Positions 25,026-33,754 of a DNA stretch of 44,945 bases are shown here, in pieces. A program made the position numbers and the translations under genes. The DNA comes from Fibrobacter sp. (GTDB lineage: Bacteria; Fibrobacterota; Fibrobacteria; Fibrobacterales; Fibrobacteraceae), in assembly GCA_017965445.1 (NCBI GenBank), contig JAGCPZ010000046.1, forward strand, positions 1 through 44,945, written 5' to 3'. The notes under the pieces are model-generated. The model was not told the DNA's origin and did no database searches. It was given only the letters and a program-made list of their open reading frames with translations. The stretch's first letter is position 1. Every line of letters starts with the position of its first letter.

Positions 25026-26008
25026 CATTGAATCCGAAGTATAAGTCGCTGATTATTTTTTGCTTGAAACTGGTGGTGACGCTTGTTCCCGCTTACTTTG
25101 TCTATCAGAACATCGTGAGCGACCCGGAATGGGATGTGGGCGACCTGTACAACCTGTTCCAGAAGAATAGTGTCTCTCCGCTTTTCTTGGCGCTGCTTTG
25201 CCTCGCTGTTTCGAACTTTACCGCTTGTTGCCAGTGGAAACTCCTGCTTGAAAAACAGGGTGTCCGCATGAAGTATGGCGAACTCCTTAAGCTTTATTAT
25301 GTGGGACTGTTCTTTAACAACTTTATGCCGGGCAATGTCGGTGGTGACGTCAAGAAGGTCTATGACATTCGCATGCAGGGGGGCCAGGATACCGTTGGTG
25401 CAGGCTTTACGGCGACGGTGTTTGATCGGTTGTTTGGACTATTCTTTATTACGTTGTTTGCACTTGCCGTAGGCGCATTGTTCTTTGTGCATGATCCTGA
25501 ACAGCGTGCGTTCATTTGGCCGTCCATTTGGATTTTTATCGGTTTCTGCGTGATGTTTGCCGGACTCCTGAGCCGTCGAATTGGCAAGTTCTTTTGCGAC
25601 CTCGCTGCGAAAATTTTGCCCGAAAAAATCGAGACGCGATTGCTCCGTATGTTTGAGCGTTTCCAGAAGTTCCGTTCCAAGAAACTTTGGGTGAATATTA
25701 TTTGTCTTTCGATGGTGACGCAGTCGTTGCGCATCTTCGTCCACTTTTTCTGCGGGATTGCCGTTGGCGTGAACCTCTCGATGTCGTGGTACTTCTATTA
25801 CATTCCGCTTGTTGCGATTGTAAGCGCACTCCCGATTTCGATTGGCGGGTTCGGCCCGCGTGAATTTCTGGCGCAGTCGCTTTTTGCACGGGCTGGAGTG
25901 CCCGGTCTTGAATCGGTTGTAATCCAACTGCTTGCTTATTTTGTAAGTTTGTTGTTGAGCTTGTTCGGCGCAGTCGTCTTCTTGATGGGGCCGAAAAAGT
26001 CTCGGTAA
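25022..26008 (+). CDS. UPF0104/LPG_synthase_TM family membrane protein (flippase-like), first copy
   Basis: A 328-aa polytopic protein with about eight membrane segments. Family marks are YYVGLFFNNFMPGNVGGDVKKVYDIR (about 89-114) and VSALPISIGGFGPREFLAQSLFARAGV near the end. This is the transmembrane part related to lysyl-phosphatidylglycerol synthase MprF, without its soluble catalytic domain. Such proteins may flip or modify glycolipids, but function is unproven. It is translationally coupled to the GT4 gene. A second family member lies at 30038-30979. Confidence 0.9.
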   Translation: MTLNPKYKSLIIFCLKLVVTLVPAYFVYQNIVSDPEWDVGDLYNLFQKNSVSPLFLALLCLAVSNFTACCQWKLLLEKQGVRMKYGELLKLYYVGLFFNNFMPGNVGGDVKKVYDIRMQGGQDTVGAGFTATVFDRLFGLFFITLFALAVGALFFVHDPEQRAFIWPSIWIFIGFCVMFAGLLSRRIGKFFCDLAAKILPEKIETRLLRMFERFQKFRSKKLWVNIICLSMVTQSLRIFVHFFCGIAVGVNLSMSWYFYYIPLVAIVSALPISIGGFGPREFLAQSLFARAGVPGLESVVIQLLAYFVSLLLSLFGAVVFLMGPKKSR

Positions 26009-26073
26009 TTATCTAAATCGTTTACTATATCCGTTTGTTATATGAACTTGCGCTTAAGGGGCGCTGTGTTTTT

Positions 26074-28377
26074 ATGGATATAGAAAATATTCTTGCGGGG
26101 TTGAACTCCGACCAACGTGCGGCTGTACTGCACGACCACGAACAGAATGGACAACTTTTGATTTTAGCGGGGGCGGGCTCGGGAAAAACTTCGGTTTTGA
26201 CCAAGCGAATCCAGTACCGGATTTTGTCGGGCGTTCAGCCAGAGAAAATTCTGGCGCTTACGTTTACGGCGAAGGCGGCGACCGAAATGCGGGAACGTGT
26301 GCAAAAGCTTTTCCCCAATGCGGGGGTGAGACTATGCACGTTCCATTCGCTTGCGCTGTTTATCCTCAAGTCGAAAGTGCCTGTTATGCTCACTATGGAA
26401 AGGCGATCCCGGAATAAATCCGGGATGACAGCGGAGGCTTACAGTTCTTGCCCTGCATACGAACTTGTCGGTTTCAAGAAAATGCCGGTGCCGACGGAGT
26501 CGGCGGACAAGTCCTTTATGCAGGAACTGGCGAAAGTCGGCGGTCGAAAATTCCGATTTTCGCGGGAAGAACTTTTTTCAGATGCGCATCCTGCGAAGCT
26601 CCTGAAAAAGCTAGAACCCTTGCGTAATCGCGTTTTGGAATCTGGGCAAGTCGTCTTTGAAGACCTTATTTATCAGGCAATTCATTTGCTCGAAAATCAT
26701 GATGAAGCACGCATGTATTTCCAGAATCAATGGACGGAAATTCTCGTGGATGAATACCAGGATATCAACCCGTCGCAATACCGGCTTGTCAAGGCGCTGC
26801 TCGGTGAACGCAAATCGCTTTTTGTGGTGGGCGATGACGACCAGGCCATTTACGGGTTCCGCGGTGCTGACATTGGGAACATCAACCGCTTCCGCGATGA
26901 CTTCAAGGAAAGTTCGCTAATCCGTCTGGAATGGAATTACCGCTCGGTGGCAAACATCCTGCATTTCTCGAATCGCATTTTCGAAAACAAGCCCATCCAT
27001 TTGCGGAAAGTCTTGCGGGCGGGCAATATGTCTGGTTCGGGAGGCTCGCCCATTTTCAAGGAAAATCGTGAACCCGAGATATGGGTCAGCGAAAATCCTG
27101 TGGAAGAAATGCAGAAAATTATCGAATCCATCAAGCTGCTCCGCGAAAGTTACGACTTGCAGTGGAAAAATTTTGCAATTCTCGTGCGTTATAACCGCCA
27201 GCGCCTTTATTACGAGGAAGCGCTTCGCGATGCCCGGCTCCCTGTTGCAGGGGATGCGGTGGACGTAGAGGCCGGTGCAGAAACTGTTGGGGCAGAAACT
27301 GTTGGTGCAGAGACGGTTGGCGTCATAAACGGTGGCGAAATCCTCGAAGACGGAATCCATGTGGAAACGGTCCATGCGTCCAAGGGGCTCCAGTATGCGG
27401 TGGTCTATTACGCGGGAATGTCCGAGGGGCTTACGCCGGGTTCGTGCTCGGGTAGCCGCGCACAGCGCAAAAAACAGCTTGATGAGGAGCGTCGGTTGTT
27501 CTATGTCGGGGTGACGCGGGCAGAATCTTTTTTGGTTTTACTATATTGCAAACATAGGTATTGGAAAGGGCGCCTTGCGAAATTTAAACAGTCTCGCTTT
27601 TTGCCCAGGGAAACTTCAAAGGTCGATATAAATATGCCCGTTATTTTATTTAAGATATATGCCGTGGCGAGAATCTTTTTCTTTATGTTCAGGTATATTA
27701 TAAAAATAGCCTTTGTCTATATGTTCCGTCGCAAAGACTTGGATTCTTGGATTGAAGAGAAGGTGCAGTACTTTTCCCGGTTCTGCATGAAGGTTTTGCG
27801 TGTCGATTTGACTATTGAAGACCAGGCGCAGCTTGCAAAAGTCGATTGGACCCGCCCGGTGTTCGTGATGGGCAATCATCGCTCGTACTTGGATATTCCG
27901 CTGGCGTTCCTCGCCTTGCAGAGGACTGTGGGGTTCATTGCCAAGACGCAGCTGCAGCGCATCCCGATTCTGAATTTCTGGATGCATAAGCTGGGTTGTG
28001 TCTTTATCGATAGGGAAAAAGGCGGTGGAGCTGCGGCTATTCAAAAGGCTATCCAATCGGGCAAAATGCTAAGGCTTTTCATTTTCCCGGAAGGCACTCG
28101 CAGCAAGCGCGATGGCATGGTCGCTTTCAAGAGCGGTTGTTTTAGGCTGGCTGTTGATGCGGATGCTATTATATTGCCTATAGTGACAAAAGGTTCCGAC
28201 CTGCTTTGGGAACACCGCAAGGATTCCAAGCACCATCCTGTGAACATGAAGATTCTTGAACCGATAGATACGGTTGAATTCAAGAAAACCAATGGTGGCG
28301 ATGCGATGGACCCGCGCCATGAACTGCTCCCGTACGTCCGCAATATGATGGAAAGTGCGTATGATCGGCGTGTTTGA
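26074..28377 (+). CDS. Fused UvrD/Rep-family helicase and PlsC-type acyltransferase
   Basis: One uninterrupted 767-codon frame holds two unrelated enzymes. Residues 1-515 are a superfamily 1A helicase: LNSDQRAAVLHD (Q motif), GAGSGKT (33-39), LTFTAKAATEMRERV, VDEYQDINPSQY (225-236), VGDDDQAIYGFRGA, NYRSVANIL, VETVHASKGLQ (430-440) and DEERRLFYVGVTRAESF. Residues 521-767 are a 1-acyl-glycerol-3-phosphate acyltransferase: NHRSYLD (His602, Asp607), FIDREKGGG and FPEGTRS (671-677). The region where the 2B subdomain belongs is only about 35 residues and contains three GAETV repeats. A palindromic repeat is translated at residues 111-119. ATG 521 (base 27634) could be a separate PlsC start, but no good ribosome binding site precedes it. 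The end overlaps murI by 17 bases. Confidence 0.87.
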   Translation: MDIENILAGLNSDQRAAVLHDHEQNGQLLILAGAGSGKTSVLTKRIQYRILSGVQPEKILALTFTAKAATEMRERVQKLFPNAGVRLCTFHSLALFILKSKVPVMLTMERRSRNKSGMTAEAYSSCPAYELVGFKKMPVPTESADKSFMQELAKVGGRKFRFSREELFSDAHPAKLLKKLEPLRNRVLESGQVVFEDLIYQAIHLLENHDEARMYFQNQWTEILVDEYQDINPSQYRLVKALLGERKSLFVVGDDDQAIYGFRGADIGNINRFRDDFKESSLIRLEWNYRSVANILHFSNRIFENKPIHLRKVLRAGNMSGSGGSPIFKENREPEIWVSENPVEEMQKIIESIKLLRESYDLQWKNFAILVRYNRQRLYYEEALRDARLPVAGDAVDVEAGAETVGAETVGAETVGVINGGEILEDGIHVETVHASKGLQYAVVYYAGMSEGLTPGSCSGSRAQRKKQLDEERRLFYVGVTRAESFLVLLYCKHRYWKGRLAKFKQSRFLPRETSKVDINMPVILFKIYAVARIFFFMFRYIIKIAFVYMFRRKDLDSWIEEKVQYFSRFCMKVLRVDLTIEDQAQLAKVDWTRPVFVMGNHRSYLDIPLAFLALQRTVGFIAKTQLQRIPILNFWMHKLGCVFIDREKGGGAAAIQKAIQSGKMLRLFIFPEGTRSKRDGMVAFKSGCFRLAVDADAIILPIVTKGSDLLWEHRKDSKHHPVNMKILEPIDTVEFKKTNGGDAMDPRHELLPYVRNMMESAYDRRV
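26405..26429. repeat. Palindromic repeat inserted in the helicase coding region
   Basis: GATCCCGGA-ATAAA-TCCGGGATGAC, a full-length family member, encodes the extra RSRNKSGMT within the 1A/1B region. The flanks continue the helicase frame. Confidence 0.88.
27274..27318. repeat. Three 15-bp tandem units in the helicase
   Basis: GGTGCAGAAACTGTT and two near-copies encode GAETV three times, exactly where the helicase 2B subdomain is missing. Confidence 0.9.
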
Positions 28378-29170
28378 TTCCGGTTTCGGCGGGCTTACGA
28401 TTCTGCAGAAGCTCCGCCACACGCTCCCGCAGTACGATTACCTGTACCTGGGCGACAATGCGCGTGCTCCGTACGGCTCCCGCAGTTTCGAGACGATTTA
28501 CCGTTACACGCTTGAGGCTGTGCGCGAACTGTTCCGCCGCGGTTGCCCGCTGGTGATTCTCGCCTGCAACACGGCTTCGGCAAAGGCGCTCCGCAGCATC
28601 CAGCAGCAGGTGCTTCCGGTGGAGTTTCCGGACCGCCGCGTACTTGGCATTGTCCGGCCGACCGCCGAAGAAATCGGCAACTTTTCCAAAACGGGGCACA
28701 TCGGCATTTTCGCGACGGCGGGGACGGTGTCCTCGAACAGCTACGTCCTCGAAATTAGCCATTTTTTCCCGGACCTGCACGTGACGCAGCACGCCTGCCC
28801 GATGTGGGTCCCGCTGGTGGAATACGGCGAGCGCGGAACCGAGGGTTCACGCTTTTTTGTGAAAAAGGACGTCGAACAGCTCCTGGCGGCAGACCCCGAA
28901 ATCGATACGGTTTTGTTGGCCTGTACGCATTATCCGCTTCTCGAAGACGAAATTCGGGCCGCACTTCCACCCCATGTCCGACTGATTGTCCAGGGCGATA
29001 TTGTCGCCGACAAGACTCTCGATTATCTTCGTCGGCATGTGGACATGGAAAAACGGCTTTCGAAGGGTGGAAATGTTAAATATTTGACTACAGATACCGC
29101 AGAATTCTTCAAAAAAGGCGCTTTTCGCTTTGGAATGGAAGATATTTCGGCGGAGTCGTTGACTTTTTAA
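28361..29170 (+). CDS. murI: Glutamate racemase
   Basis: Makes D-glutamate for peptidoglycan. The 269-aa protein starts MIGVFDSGFGGLTILQKL and has the two catalytic cysteines in VILACNTASAKAL and VLLACTHYPLLEDEI, plus YLGDNARAPYGSRS. The length is normal. The ATG at 28361 gives the canonical N-terminus; a GTG two codons earlier is also in frame. It begins inside the last codons of the helicase-acyltransferase gene, so the two genes are coupled. Confidence 0.96.
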   Translation: MIGVFDSGFGGLTILQKLRHTLPQYDYLYLGDNARAPYGSRSFETIYRYTLEAVRELFRRGCPLVILACNTASAKALRSIQQQVLPVEFPDRRVLGIVRPTAEEIGNFSKTGHIGIFATAGTVSSNSYVLEISHFFPDLHVTQHACPMWVPLVEYGERGTEGSRFFVKKDVEQLLAADPEIDTVLLACTHYPLLEDEIRAALPPHVRLIVQGDIVADKTLDYLRRHVDMEKRLSKGGNVKYLTTDTAEFFKKGAFRFGMEDISAESLTF

Positions 29171-29270
29171 TCTGTAAATTGTATTTTGATGCTTGTTACT
29201 GACGAACCGTACTCGGTCCGCTTGTATTCTTTTTAATTTCGAACTTTTAACTATTGAGTGGATTTTTAAA

Positions 29271-29909
29271 ATGCCAAAAACACAGATCAATCTTGAAGGT
29301 TGGCAAGACTACCGCGGCAACATGGCGGGGAGTCTGCTTTATGTGGAAACTAGCCACCAGTCCGAAATGCCCGTCCGCGACCAGCTGAACGAAAATGAAA
29401 AGGGCTTTCTCTATGAACCGAACTACGAAACCAGCACTTATGGTTTGATGAGCTGCTACAATGTAAAGGCAATCAACACGATTGTGAAGAGCAAGAGCCG
29501 TTACATTCTATTTGGCACCCGCTATGAAGGTTTGAGCGATTCCGAAATGCGCAACAAGTACCTCATTATGGGTTACATGCGTATTGACAAGATTAAGGAT
29601 GTTCGCACTCGCCACGTGCAGCGCTACATGGCAAACCCTGAAATGGAAGAACCGGAATGCATGCAGATGGAACACAACTGGGCTGTCTATGGCCCCATGC
29701 GCTTTGTCTCGCTGGACGATTCTTTCGTGGTGACCGACGAAATCCTCAAGGAATGGGGCTACAAGGGTCACGCTAGCCGCCAGCTCAAGACCGTGTTCTC
29801 CAAGGAACACCTCGAAAAGATTTTGGCCCACTTGGATTCCAAGCAGGACATGATTGACGAGTACATCGCGACAGTCGATGAATACAAGGAAGCCCTCGCC
29901 GAAGAATAA
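29271..29909 (+). CDS. Hypothetical protein (212 aa), possible PUA/EVE-like fold
   Basis: Not recognised. The start at 29271 (MPKTQINLEGWQDYRGNMAGSLLY) is preferred; the frame is open from 29193, but that part looks non-coding. It is a soluble mixed alpha/beta protein without a signal peptide. The middle (GLMSCYNVKAINTIVKSKSRYILFGTRYEG, then YLIMGYMRIDKIKDV) resembles the beta-barrel pattern of PUA/EVE-type modules, which is only an impression. The C-terminus is helical and acidic (EHLEKILAHLDSKQDMIDEYIATVDEYKEALAEE). It has its own terminator. Upstream bases 29171-29270 hold only AT-rich sequence, presumably its promoter. Confidence 0.75.
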   Translation: MPKTQINLEGWQDYRGNMAGSLLYVETSHQSEMPVRDQLNENEKGFLYEPNYETSTYGLMSCYNVKAINTIVKSKSRYILFGTRYEGLSDSEMRNKYLIMGYMRIDKIKDVRTRHVQRYMANPEMEEPECMQMEHNWAVYGPMRFVSLDDSFVVTDEILKEWGYKGHASRQLKTVFSKEHLEKILAHLDSKQDMIDEYIATVDEYKEALAEE

Positions 29910-29931
29910 TTCTTCGAAAAGCGAACTTGAA

Positions 29932-29958
29932 AGTCCCCGCTCCGGCGGGGCTTTTTTT
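29932..29958 (+). terminator. Rho-independent terminator
   Basis: CCCCGC-TCCG-GCGGGG stem-loop followed by seven T, 22 bases after the hypothetical gene. Confidence 0.88.
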
Positions 29959-29970
29959 GTATAAAAAGGA

Positions 29971-30018
29971 GATGCCCGCTCGGTGGCGGGCATGACATGT
30001 GCTCGGTGGCGGGCATGA
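29971..30018. repeat. Palindromic repeat, one full and one partial copy
   Basis: GATGCCCGC-TCGGTG-GCGGGCATGAC at 29971-29996, then TGCTCGGTGGCGGGCATGA again without a left arm. The partial second copy suggests slippage or an incomplete duplication. Confidence 0.8.
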
Positions 30019-30037
30019 ATAAGGTGCTTGCGGATGA

Positions 30038-30979
30038 CTATTTTTTGCGGGCGATAAGCACGATTGCGCCTTGGGCGGCTTGGAATAGCAACGGAATATA
30101 GCCCAGCAGGCCTGCGGCCAGCACGACCGGGGCTGGAATTCCGAGAATCCCGGTGAACAAGGCAACCTGAATCCCTTCGCGGACGCCGATGCCGTTCAGC
30201 GAAATCGGGAGCATCGACACGACTATGGTAATGCTCGTGAATACGACCAAAATGCTGATGTCGATATCGACCTCGACCGCCTTGAAATAAGCGTAGGCTA
30301 TAAACAATGTCAATAACTGTATCCACAGGGAGTCCAGCGACGAAAGAATGAGCTGTTTTTTGTACTTCCTATAAATGGAAAGGCTTGCTTGCAACTTGGG
30401 GATGAAGGTGAGTTTATCCGTGACAAAATGGGGAATCGGGAACTTGTCCGAAAAAAGGCAGAGCAGGATAAAGACCATGCAGGCGAGGAGCGCTACGGTC
30501 ATGATAATCGTGTAACTTAAGGGAATTTCCGCCTTGTTCAGTGCAAAGGGGAGCGCAATGAAAAAGCAAAGGAACATGGCGAGTAGCCCTTGGATGCGGG
30601 CGAGCAATACCGCCGAAACCGATTGACTTGTCTGGTTGAACTTTTTGCCGAAGGCGAGCGACTTTACGGCATCGCCGCCGAAACCGGTCGGAAGCAGGTT
30701 GTTGAAGAAATACCCCATAGCGGTGTAGGCGTAGTATGTCTTGAACGGAATCTCCGGGCCCTGCACGGAAAGTCCCTTCCAGCGGTTCGCCTGTATGACC
30801 ATAATAAGAGTTGCTGCGACTAGCATCGCCATAATCCAGGGGGTCATGCTGACGTTCCAGTTCTGGATGACATCTGCGAAAGGAATCTTGTGGAAAATAT
30901 AGGCGAAGCCGCCAACGCTAACAAAAAGTTGGATAATTCGCTTGATAAAAAGCTTCTTGCTTGTGTTATCGGTTGCCAT
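30038..30979 (-). CDS. UPF0104/LPG_synthase_TM family membrane protein (flippase-like), second copy
   Basis: A 313-aa polytopic protein with eight or so membrane segments. The family motif GYFFNNLLPTGFGGDAVKSLAFGKK (about 111-135) and the C-terminal VSMLPISLNGIGVREGIQVALF match the first copy at 25022-26008 in pattern, not in detail. The start at 30979 (MATDNTSKKLFIKRII) is chosen because it begins just before the first membrane segment; the frame is open much further, across the divergent promoter. It is divergent from the methyltransferase gene at 31040, with 60 bases between them. Confidence 0.88.
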   Translation of the reverse strand: MATDNTSKKLFIKRIIQLFVSVGGFAYIFHKIPFADVIQNWNVSMTPWIMAMLVAATLIMVIQANRWKGLSVQGPEIPFKTYYAYTAMGYFFNNLLPTGFGGDAVKSLAFGKKFNQTSQSVSAVLLARIQGLLAMFLCFFIALPFALNKAEIPLSYTIIMTVALLACMVFILLCLFSDKFPIPHFVTDKLTFIPKLQASLSIYRKYKKQLILSSLDSLWIQLLTLFIAYAYFKAVEVDIDISILVVFTSITIVVSMLPISLNGIGVREGIQVALFTGILGIPAPVVLAAGLLGYIPLLFQAAQGAIVLIARKK

Positions 30980-31039
30980 TGTCCTAAAAATAGCATTTTG
31001 GCTACAGAAAAAATTATATTTGATTAAAAAGAGGCTTTT

Positions 31040-31663
31040 ATGTATCCGAATAAAATTCGTTATGATATTGCGATGTTGGTTCCTAAAGATGCCAAAAGTG
31101 TTTTGGAAATAGGGGCCGGTTCTGGCAAGAACTGTGTTATTTACCCGAAAGATTCCTATAAGGTGGCTATTGAACCTGAACAAAGAACAGACTGCCAGAC
31201 TGTGGATAACTTTCCGGGCGGTTTCAACGAATACCATCATGTGTTATACGAAGACTATAAAGAAGACCGAAAGTTTGACCTGATTGTCATGTGTGACGTG
31301 TTGGAACATGTAAATGATCCTGTGGATTTAATCAATTTTTGCAAGAATCACTTGACTCCGGAGGGACATATCTTGTTGTCTCTCCCAAACTTTATCTGTG
31401 TCGAGAATATTCTCAAGATTATCATCACGCGTGATTTCCGGTATGTCAAGGTGGATCAAGGTGAAAAGGCCTTGGGTGTTCTAGACATTAACCACAAGAC
31501 TTTTTGGACCAAGAAGAGCTTTATCCGCTTTGCCAAGGAAAATGGCCTTGAAGTCGAACGTATCGTGGGGATACGCAAACAGTTGAAATTTATGCCGAAT
31601 ATTTTGAGTCACCTCAGTTATATCCCGTTCCAGTACGGTTTTTTGACCAAAATAAAGAAATAA
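31040..31663 (+). CDS. Class I SAM-dependent methyltransferase (Methyltransf_11/23 type)
   Basis: The 207-aa protein has motif I SVLEIGAGSGKN (residues 20-31), an acidic residue after strand 2 (VAIEPEQRTD), and motif DLIVMCDVLEHVNDPVDLI, with LTPEGHILLSLPN, the usual post-motif III. This form is common in surface-glycan clusters. A ribosome binding site (AAAGAGG) precedes the ATG. It is divergent from the flippase-like gene and probably shares the promoter region with it. Confidence 0.9.
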   Translation: MYPNKIRYDIAMLVPKDAKSVLEIGAGSGKNCVIYPKDSYKVAIEPEQRTDCQTVDNFPGGFNEYHHVLYEDYKEDRKFDLIVMCDVLEHVNDPVDLINFCKNHLTPEGHILLSLPNFICVENILKIIITRDFRYVKVDQGEKALGVLDINHKTFWTKKSFIRFAKENGLEVERIVGIRKQLKFMPNILSHLSYIPFQYGFLTKIKK

Positions 31664-31719
31664 ATTCTTGTCTTTTCAGTGGAAAATTATTATTTTCTTA
31701 TTTAGTGAAAGGAGGTTTC

Positions 31720-33678
31720 ATGAATAAAAAATATTTAATTCCTGCGGTTGCTTTGGCAACGTTTGGTGTAATTGCGGGATGTTCCTCGAATTCGGATGAT
31801 TTTTCATCTCCGGTTTCGGCTGGTGATAAACAGGTTCCGTCTGAAGGTATTGCTGTAGTCAATGTACAGGACGCTAAGGCTCATATGGCCCTCTACAGGC
31901 GTTCCGTCGTTGATTCTCGTCAATTTGACGCTTCGACTTCTGAAGAACTTGAAAACGCTTCTGTTACGATTGACTCTACGCTTGAAAATGGCAATATTGC
32001 AGTCAACGCCGATGTGACGGTTAAGGACGACTCCACTTATACAGTTGCCTCGGCTGGCGTTGATGGCGATGGTGCCGCTTGGATTGTTCAAGTAGAAAAT
32101 GGGGCGGTTGTTTATTCTTGGCGCGACAAGGCGAATGGCAAATGGAAAAAGTTTGAAACGGATAAAGTTTGTGATAAGAACAAACTTAACAATATCCGCG
32201 TGGAGCATGCCGAATCGGTTGTTGTCATCGTGGTGAACGGCAAAATCGAGGGGGCTTTCCGTAATGGCACCGAAATCTCGGTGAAAGGTAAGATTACAAT
32301 CGGTTTCGATAAGAAAGAATCCGGCAAGTGCCATTGCAAAAATGGTAAAATCGACCAGATTGACGTAGAAGTCGTGAAGGATATCAAGGATACGGTTGAA
32401 TCTGTGGTTGATACCACCGCGACTTGCAAGACTTTGCCGAAAGGTTGTGGGGACGTTGAAGTCGAAAAAGGCGATTCCTTAAAACTCGATAAGGCTTGGA
32501 TTGCCGAATGGGACTTTAATGATTCCGCAAACGTTGGCCTTGATGTGACTGGCAACGGGCACAATGCGACCGTGACCGAAGGTGCGGTTTCCGCTGTTGA
32601 AGGAATCGCTGCTTTTGATGGTCAGTCCGGTTTCTCGGTGAAGCTTGATTCTAAAATCAAGATTAACGAATTTGTCGTGGAAGCACGCGTAAAGCCGACC
32701 AAGTTTGGCACTATGCAGAATATTATTGTGGCCGAACCTCCCGGAAGGGGCGTTGACGGCTGGCAGCTCCGCATTGACGAAGGCGTTTTGACGGTCCACT
32801 TGCGCGATGCCGAAAAGGATGGCGATGACTGGAGCGTTTTCCCGGGTGAACGCATGGCTCTCGATGAATGGAACGACATCCGCTTGGAACGCAGTGCCGA
32901 TAGCGTCAAACTTTTCCAAAATGGCAAGGTTACGGTTGCTGCCGCTTATAAGGGTGACTTGACCCAAATGGCCTACGATTGGAGCATTGGTTATGACGGC
33001 ATGCAGCAGAATTTCCATGACCGCTATTTTATAGGTGAAATGGATTATGTTCGCTTTGGCAAGCTCGGTTCCTTTACAGAAGGTTCTGTGACCGAAAAGG
33101 TGGAAAAGCCGCTTGTCGCATGGGAATTCAACGAGCCTACGTTTGTGGGCCTTGACCGCATGGCTAATAACTCCACGAAGTATTTGGTGGGTGAACCAGA
33201 AGTTGTCGATACGACGGTTGTTCTCGATGGCAAGTCTGGTTTGGTGGTTCCGCTTTCCAAGACGTTCAAGCGCAATACCTTTGCTATTGAAACTCGCGTG
33301 AAACCGACCAAGTTTGGCGAAATGCAGAACATCATCGTGGCTGAACCTCCTGGACGCTATGGCACTGGCTGGATTGTTCGCCTCGACAATGGTGTGCTTA
33401 CGGTTCACTTCCGTGACGAAGACGTTGATGGCACGGAATGGAATCTCTATAAAGGTGACAAGCTTGCTCTTGACGAATGGACTAAGATTCGCGTAGAACG
33501 CACTGCCGATTCCATCAAGGTTTTCCAGAACGATAACCTTGTGGTAAGCGCTGCCGCAAAGGGTGACGTGTCCGCTTTGGGATATGACATTGGCATTGGT
33601 TACGATGCGATGATGCAGGCAAAGCATAACCGTTTCTTTGTCGGCGAAATCGACTATATCCGTTACTACGGATTGTAG
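31720..33678 (+). CDS. Surface lipoprotein with two LamG/concanavalin A-like domains
   Basis: The 652-aa protein has a lipoprotein signal (GVIAGC, Cys21), a Fibrobacter-type Ser/Asp-rich start, an N-terminal region that may be a degenerate lectin-like domain (about 70-200), and two LamG-type beta-sandwiches (about 260-448 and 462-652). The two share long stretches, including KPTKFG.MQNIIVAEPPGR, GVLTVH.RD, ALDEW and FVGE(I/M)DY, so one arose by duplication of the other. It has no recognisable enzyme domain, and binding of a polysaccharide at the cell surface is the likely role. AAGGAGG precedes the ATG at 31720. A strong terminator follows. It sits among glycan genes but could act independently in fibre attachment. 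Confidence 0.88.
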   Translation: MNKKYLIPAVALATFGVIAGCSSNSDDFSSPVSAGDKQVPSEGIAVVNVQDAKAHMALYRRSVVDSRQFDASTSEELENASVTIDSTLENGNIAVNADVTVKDDSTYTVASAGVDGDGAAWIVQVENGAVVYSWRDKANGKWKKFETDKVCDKNKLNNIRVEHAESVVVIVVNGKIEGAFRNGTEISVKGKITIGFDKKESGKCHCKNGKIDQIDVEVVKDIKDTVESVVDTTATCKTLPKGCGDVEVEKGDSLKLDKAWIAEWDFNDSANVGLDVTGNGHNATVTEGAVSAVEGIAAFDGQSGFSVKLDSKIKINEFVVEARVKPTKFGTMQNIIVAEPPGRGVDGWQLRIDEGVLTVHLRDAEKDGDDWSVFPGERMALDEWNDIRLERSADSVKLFQNGKVTVAAAYKGDLTQMAYDWSIGYDGMQQNFHDRYFIGEMDYVRFGKLGSFTEGSVTEKVEKPLVAWEFNEPTFVGLDRMANNSTKYLVGEPEVVDTTVVLDGKSGLVVPLSKTFKRNTFAIETRVKPTKFGEMQNIIVAEPPGRYGTGWIVRLDNGVLTVHFRDEDVDGTEWNLYKGDKLALDEWTKIRVERTADSIKVFQNDNLVVSAAAKGDVSALGYDIGIGYDAMMQAKHNRFFVGEIDYIRYYGL

Positions 33679-33709
33679 TAATTTGCTTTGCATTTAATCT
33701 ATATTTGAA

Positions 33710-33732
33710 GGGACCGTGCCGGTCCCTTTTTT
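33710..33732 (+). terminator. Terminator of the LamG lipoprotein gene
   Basis: Perfect 7-bp stem GGGACCG-TGC-CGGTCCC followed by six T. Confidence 0.92.
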
Positions 33733-33754
33733 GTTCCTTTTGCTTTGGATAATT

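Noticed and set aside
32479..33693. 404-codon frame opposite the LamG lipoprotein
   Set aside because: Antisense shadow, no signal or domain; the plus-strand frame has a lipobox, a ribosome binding site and two domains.
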